From positions 1 to 61,259 of IMG/VR virus record IMGVR_UViG_3300042292_000556: DNA of 61,259 bases; one strand, given 5' to 3'. A model generated the notes under the pieces. The model saw only the letters and a list, made by a program, of their open reading frames with translations, was not told the DNA's origin and searched no databases. The stretch comes from a virus. Positions 58,822 to 61,259 of this stretch are shown here, in pieces; the stretch's first letter is position 1, and every line of letters begins with the position of its first letter. Made by a program: the position numbers and the translations under genes.

Positions 58822-58829
58822 ATTACGTA
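58822..58829 (-). promoter_or_regulatory. TACGTAAT site upstream of the first late gene
   Basis: The minus strand reads TACGTAAT 28 bases before the start at 58794. It lies at the head of the entire late strand, next to conserved hairpin copy B. This is the most likely main late promoter if the site is functional. Confidence 0.5.
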
Positions 58830-58855
58830 TAAATACCAAAACATACATTGTAATA

Positions 58856-58907
58856 TAATGCGACAATAGCCTACTACTATATAATATACCAGCTAATGTC
58901 ACACTTT
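58856..58907 (+). repeat. Conserved unit-boundary hairpin, copy B
   Basis: The left arm is TAATGCGACAATAG and the right arm CTAATGTCACACTTT, with an AT-rich loop and 33 bases from the GCGAC to the right arm. It lies in the divergent gap between late (minus) and early (plus) units, close to the candidate late promoter. Confidence 0.7.
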
Positions 58908-59260
58908 GTGTGTGTAAAAAATGTTGTTAGATATATAGAGACACGGGAATTAAATATGTTATTAGATATACTGAAGTAAGGGGTTACATACTCATTTCAA
59001 TATTAATATTTGAAAAAGAAAATGAATCTGATTTACACCACCCCCCGGTCTTTTATAAGTTTTATTGAAAAAGTTTTGCCTTTTGCTTTGAAGTTTCGTA
59101 GATGTTTGGGATATTGCTGTAGATATACAGACAGTGTTGTATGATGTGCTGATGTGGTCAGTGTATGTACGTTGTATGATGATGATATAACATGACGACG
59201 ATATGAGCAATAGCAATAGCAGTAGCATAGCGGCGAGCGCAGCGAGCAACGCGTATAGCA

Positions 59261-59301
59261 TACAGACTGGACACGAAGGACAATTGATAATATAAGTGTA
59301 A
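59261..59301 (+). promoter_or_regulatory. Early promoter-like element 8
   Basis: TACAGACTGGACACGA, then the TTGATAATATAAGTGTAA part at the fixed offset. A frame of only ten codons (59324 onward) lies between it and element 9. Confidence 0.6.
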
Positions 59302-59329
59302 GTAAAATATTAAATGTGAGAGTATGACT

Positions 59330-59367
59330 TACAAAACAAATACGACGAATAAATGATAATATAAATG
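59330..59367 (+). promoter_or_regulatory. Early promoter-like element 9
   Basis: TACAAAACAAATACGA and GATAATATAAATG at the fixed 25-base offset, upstream of the gene at 59406. Confidence 0.65.
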
Positions 59368-59405
59368 AATAAAGAAATTAATATAAACAATTAAATAAAT
59401 AAATT

Positions 59406-59525
59406 ATGGAATTAGAATTAAAGGAAATTTGGTTAGTAAAAGAATTAATCTATAAAAGAATAGATGAAGTAAATGGTTATGAAAACTTGGAAGAGGAATT
59501 AAAAGAATTATTAAATAAATTATAA
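59406..59525 (+). CDS. Very small helical protein, 39 residues
   Basis: A short acidic frame encodes an amphipathic helix or helical hairpin (LKEIWLVKELIYKR, then NLEEELKELLNK). It follows promoter-like element 9 and ends just before element 10. No function is recognised. Promoter position and clean boundaries suggest a real early gene. Confidence 0.5.
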   Translation: MELELKEIWLVKELIYKRIDEVNGYENLEEELKELLNKL

Positions 59526-59531
59526 TCTTAA

Positions 59532-59573
59532 TACAAAACGAATACGACGACTAATTGATAATATAAGTGTAAC
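59532..59573 (+). promoter_or_regulatory. Early promoter-like element 10
   Basis: A near-consensus copy of the 42-bp element, upstream of the gene at 59591. Confidence 0.75.
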
Positions 59574-59590
59574 AAATAAAATATATAACT

Positions 59591-59770
59591 ATGATAATCA
59601 AAATTCAAAAAAACTTTAAAAAACAAATCTTTAGTGAATTATCTAATTCAAATAAGTTAGAATATCCATATAGAATTGTAGGGTCAAATTTATTAATAAA
59701 TAATAATGACTTTGAATATGTTGAAAAAGTCTTTAATAGACTATGTTTAAGATTTAAAATAATATCTTAA
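59591..59770 (+). CDS. Unknown small basic protein, 59 residues
   Basis: A basic protein with a KIQKNFKKQIF start, a YPYRIVGSNLLINN strand-like middle and a C-terminal helix. No family is recognised. It is bracketed by promoter-like elements 10 and 11, so it is a single-gene unit. Its stop touches the start of element 11. Confidence 0.55.
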   Translation: MIIKIQKNFKKQIFSELSNSNKLEYPYRIVGSNLLINNNDFEYVEKVFNRLCLRFKIIS

Positions 59771-59812
59771 TACAAAACGAATACGACGTTGAAATGATAA
59801 TAATAATGTAAC
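59771..59812 (+). promoter_or_regulatory. Early promoter-like element 11
   Basis: Full TACAAAACGAATACGA block and GATAATAATAATGTAAC core, beginning right after the previous stop and preceding the gene at 59831. Confidence 0.75.
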
Positions 59813-59830
59813 CAATTAAATAAAATATAT

Positions 59831-60190
59831 ATGAAAACTAAAGTAACAAAAATCGAAGAAGTAGTTGTAACAACTAAAACAAACAAAGAATTATTACAAG
59901 AGGCCATCGCTAAACTAACACCTGAAGAATTGGCTCTAATCTATCCGCCAATCGAACGAGCGAACTTTGTAGTCAGAAAATCTTGGTACGGTCGTAATCA
60001 AACGATAACATTCATCAACAACAAAAATCAACGAGTAACTTACAAACACGACGAAGTACTTGATGTAATGTTGCCAAGACTATCAATCATGCCATGCTGG
60101 ATTAAACGTGAGTACTGGTCACAATCAACTGATATGCCAAGTAATGTCAGACATCTAGCGACTGTAGAGCAATTAGTAGCGCCTGAATAA
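59831..60190 (+). CDS. Unknown early protein, 119 residues
   Basis: The N-terminal 40 residues are helical and Lys/Glu-rich. The middle (RKSWYGRNQTITFINNKNQRVTYKHDE) is a basic beta hairpin region, and the rest is mixed with Trp and Met. Basic aromatic strands suggest nucleic-acid or protein binding. It has no recognised family. The codons appear less A+T-biased than the neighbouring small genes. Confidence 0.7.
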   Translation: MKTKVTKIEEVVVTTKTNKELLQEAIAKLTPEELALIYPPIERANFVVRKSWYGRNQTITFINNKNQRVTYKHDEVLDVMLPRLSIMPCWIKREYWSQSTDMPSNVRHLATVEQLVAPE

Positions 60191-60202
60191 GGCGTTGCTA
60201 TA

Positions 60203-60244
60203 CACAGAACGAATACGACGTACAATTGATAATATAAATGTAAC
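60203..60244 (+). promoter_or_regulatory. Early promoter-like element 12
   Basis: CACAGAACGAATACGA and TTGATAATATAAATGTAAC at the fixed spacing, preceding the gene at 60259. Confidence 0.75.
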
Positions 60245-60258
60245 TAAAAATAAATAAA

Positions 60259-60402
60259 ATGGATGAATTAATAGACAAATACGGAATTAATATAATTATG
60301 TTTACTATAAAAGTGGACAACTTATCTCCTAGCGAGATTATGGACTTTGATTATTTAGAAGATAGAATACTAACACACTTAGAAGAATATGAGAACCAAT
60401 AA
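60259..60402 (+). CDS. Very small acidic protein, 47 residues
   Basis: An acidic frame with a hydrophobic NIIMFTIKV strand and two helical parts, including LSPSEIMDFDYLEDRI. Unknown function. It begins 14 bases after promoter-like element 12. Its end overlaps the next small frame by 14 bases. Confidence 0.5.
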   Translation: MDELIDKYGINIIMFTIKVDNLSPSEIMDFDYLEDRILTHLEEYENQ

Positions 60403-60517
60403 CAAACACAAGTACATCGCTCGGGTAGCTCGGGCAAGTACAACACTAGACGCATTTATTACTAACAAATTAAAACCTAAAAAAGATGAAAACTCAACAA
60501 CAACAACAAGAAGATAA
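60389..60517 (+). CDS. Very small basic protein, 42 residues
   Basis: A basic frame (RTNNKHKYIARVARASTT, then KLKPKKDE) overlaps both the preceding and following genes. The overlaps suggest translational coupling, but the size makes it uncertain. The Thr run at its end comes from the CAA-rich start of the next gene read in another phase. Function unknown. Confidence 0.4.
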   Translation: MRTNNKHKYIARVARASTTLDAFITNKLKPKKDENSTTTTRR

Positions 60518-60725
60518 AATAATTGGTATACTTGCATTATGCGGAGCATTAATAAGTATTGTAGCCTTAAGTATCATGGCTGACTTAGATGCGTACGAAG
60601 CAGAGCAAGACGGTCCAAAACCTGTGTTCATCTGGAATGATGACATCGAATCTGTACCGAATCAAGGTTACATTAAGATCGACACGATAGTAAACGATAC
60701 AATATACCTGTCACCAGACGAATAA
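60486..60725 (+). CDS. Small membrane-anchored protein, 79 residues
   Basis: A Gln-rich N terminus precedes one membrane span (IIGILALCGALISIVALSIM) and then an acidic domain of about 45 residues. This is a single-span protein, with the acidic part probably in the periplasm. As an early-region gene it may modify the host envelope or block superinfection, but no family is recognised. Confidence 0.65.
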   Translation: MKTQQQQQEDKIIGILALCGALISIVALSIMADLDAYEAEQDGPKPVFIWNDDIESVPNQGYIKIDTIVNDTIYLSPDE

Positions 60726-60747
60726 CACCCGATTAGGGTGTATAGCA

Positions 60748-60786
60748 CGCAGAGTGAACACGGTTCTTTTTTGATAATACCTATGG
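60748..60786 (+). promoter_or_regulatory. Early promoter-like element 13, no gene downstream
   Basis: CGCAGAGTGAACACGG, then TTGATAATACC at the fixed 25-base offset. The first downstream frame has only four codons and a terminator follows within 60 bases. Confidence 0.55.
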
Positions 60787-60841
60787 CCTGGCTTTGAAAT
60801 AGTGTCGGAAGAGTAGACTCCGCACTACACGGGATTTTTTT
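60787..60841 (+). ncRNA. Candidate small RNA ending in a terminator
   Basis: Between promoter-like element 13 and a T tract lies a short segment with no usable frame. It ends in the GTGTCGGA / TCCGCAC stem. If transcribed, it would give an RNA of roughly 55 bases. Length and sequence do not match a family I know. Confidence 0.4.
60802..60841 (+). terminator. Intrinsic terminator after element 13
   Basis: GTGTCGGA and TCCGCAC form a stem with one bulged base and a 9-base loop. Five further bases, a GGGA and then seven T residues follow. Confidence 0.6.
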
Positions 60842-60880
60842 ATCGATCTTTAGGCACCGAACCGCCAAAGTTGAGTAAAA

Positions 60881-60936
60881 AAAAGTGTGACGTTAGCCTC
60901 TTATTATATTACTTAAGACCCTAATGTCGCACTTTT
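60881..60936 (+). repeat. Conserved unit-boundary hairpin, copy C
   Basis: AAAAGTGTGACGTTAG pairs with CTAATGTCGCACTTTT over 16 positions, allowing G-U pairs, around an AT-rich loop. It is the best-formed of the three copies. It sits 47 bases before the terminal repeat. Confidence 0.75.
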
Positions 60937-60994
60937 GGGTTTTTGGGTCGCCAAGGTACTTTTTAACCTCATACTTTACCTAATGTGTATAGCA

Positions 60995-61036
60995 TACAGA
61001 ACGAACACGAGACCATTTTGATAATATATGTGTAAC
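60995..61036 (+). promoter_or_regulatory. Early promoter-like element 14 (copy of element 1)
   Basis: Identical to element 1, since it lies inside the right terminal repeat. Confidence 0.7.
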
Positions 61037-61050
61037 GAAACAACAACAAT

Positions 61051-61224
61051 ATGAGAACAATAGAAAAATTAGACAAAATAGCGAATGAGTTATTTCAAGT
61101 AAATTATGTAGAACTAAGTAAAACTAATGAAACTGAGGTGTTTGCTCACTTTTTAGCGAAATATGCCGTCGAAGTTCAACCCAAATCACGTAGTTATACA
61201 AGATATTTGGAAATCAAAGGCTAG
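61051..61224 (+). CDS. Second copy of the terminal-repeat small protein
   Basis: Same 57-residue frame as at 68-241, with two substitutions near the middle (Lys to Glu and Ile to Thr). If the repeat is only an assembly overlap, this is the same gene seen twice. The differences then record variation between template molecules. Confidence 0.65.
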   Translation: MRTIEKLDKIANELFQVNYVELSKTNETEVFAHFLAKYAVEVQPKSRSYTRYLEIKG

Positions 61225-61259
61225 TAAAATAAGTACTTGAGGAGCCTTGAGAGGAGTGA

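Larger units (their letters stand above)
58795..59405. other. Divergent non-coding region, possible origin or control region
   Basis: This 611-base stretch between the first late gene and the first right-hand early gene holds no convincing gene. It contains the late-type TACGTAAT site, conserved hairpin B and a CCCCCC run near 59041. A GC-rich segment follows at 59215-59255 (AGCAATAGC, GCGGCGAGCGCAGCGAGC repeats) in an AT-rich genome, and two early promoter-like elements close it. An 89-codon minus frame here is hydrophobic only because of the triplet repeats. Confidence 0.55.
60984..61259. repeat. Right copy of 276-bp terminal direct repeat
   Basis: This is the second copy of the terminal repeat and it runs exactly to the end of the window. 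Relative to the left copy it has A to G, T to C and C to T changes. Two alter the encoded small protein (Lys to Glu, Ile to Thr) and one is silent. Confidence 0.9.

Noticed and set aside
58992-59261. 89-codon minus-strand frame with a hydrophobic start
   Set aside because: The hydrophobic stretch comes from AGC/ATA-type triplet repeats in a control region. No family similarity is seen.
1-61259. CRISPR arrays or insertion sequences
   Set aside because: No regularly spaced short repeats with spacers, and no transposase with flanking inverted repeats, were seen. The promoter elements are spaced irregularly by genes.

Overview
The window looks like one essentially complete genome of a tailed, probably podovirus-like phage of a Bacteroidota host. 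The unit length is about 60,983 bp, and the first 276 bases recur at the right end (1-276 and 60984-61259, three mismatches). The host guess rests on strong A+T bias, A-rich leaders with little Shine-Dalgarno signal, Bacteroidota-style lipoproteins, and a terminase, portal, capsid and ring-protein order that resembles crAss-like and marine flavobacterial phages. No plasmid, CRISPR, integrase or host genes were seen.

Layout. (1) Early region, plus strand: about 59.26-61.26 kb continuing across the repeat into 0-6.3 kb. It holds about 30 very small, mostly unknown genes, punctuated by 14 copies of a 42-bp promoter-like element with invariant internal spacing. It also holds a structured, apparently non-coding 285-nt segment with a tRNA-like 3' end and a candidate small RNA. 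(2) Middle region, plus strand, 6.4-17.0 kb: a helix-turn-helix protein, a sigma-70-like factor, ERF annealing protein, PD-(D/E)XK exonuclease, an SSB-like protein, a GIY-YIG nuclease, primase-helicase, a ThyA-family enzyme carrying the Asp that marks dCMP-type enzymes, two MazG-like proteins, a resolvase-like nuclease and a B12-dependent ribonucleotide reductase. No DNA polymerase gene is apparent. (3) Late region, minus strand, 58.8 kb down to 17.2 kb. From its 5' end it encodes basic or Cys-rich small proteins and fibre-like proteins, a lysis cassette (two holin-like proteins, M15 endolysin, a spanin-like lipoprotein), GroEL and GroES, a second GroES-like protein with two lobes, and the packaging/head module (small and large terminase, portal, scaffold-like protein, major capsid protein). 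Ring and tail proteins, a cupin, ejection-type proteins and a 2826-residue giant protein follow. A convergent terminator separates the middle and late regions at 17.1 kb.

How it fits together (inference). The 42-bp elements drive early genes. The phage sigma factor could then recognise a second class of site: TACGTAAT lies upstream of the ERF gene, groEL and three other unit-leading genes. ERF plus exonuclease, SSB and primase-helicase suggest recombination-linked replication using the host polymerase. The ThyA/MazG/RNR block would reshape the nucleotide pool, possibly to make modified cytosine. The phage chaperonins probably assist capsid or giant-protein folding. Three copies of one conserved hairpin sit at boundaries of the transcription units.
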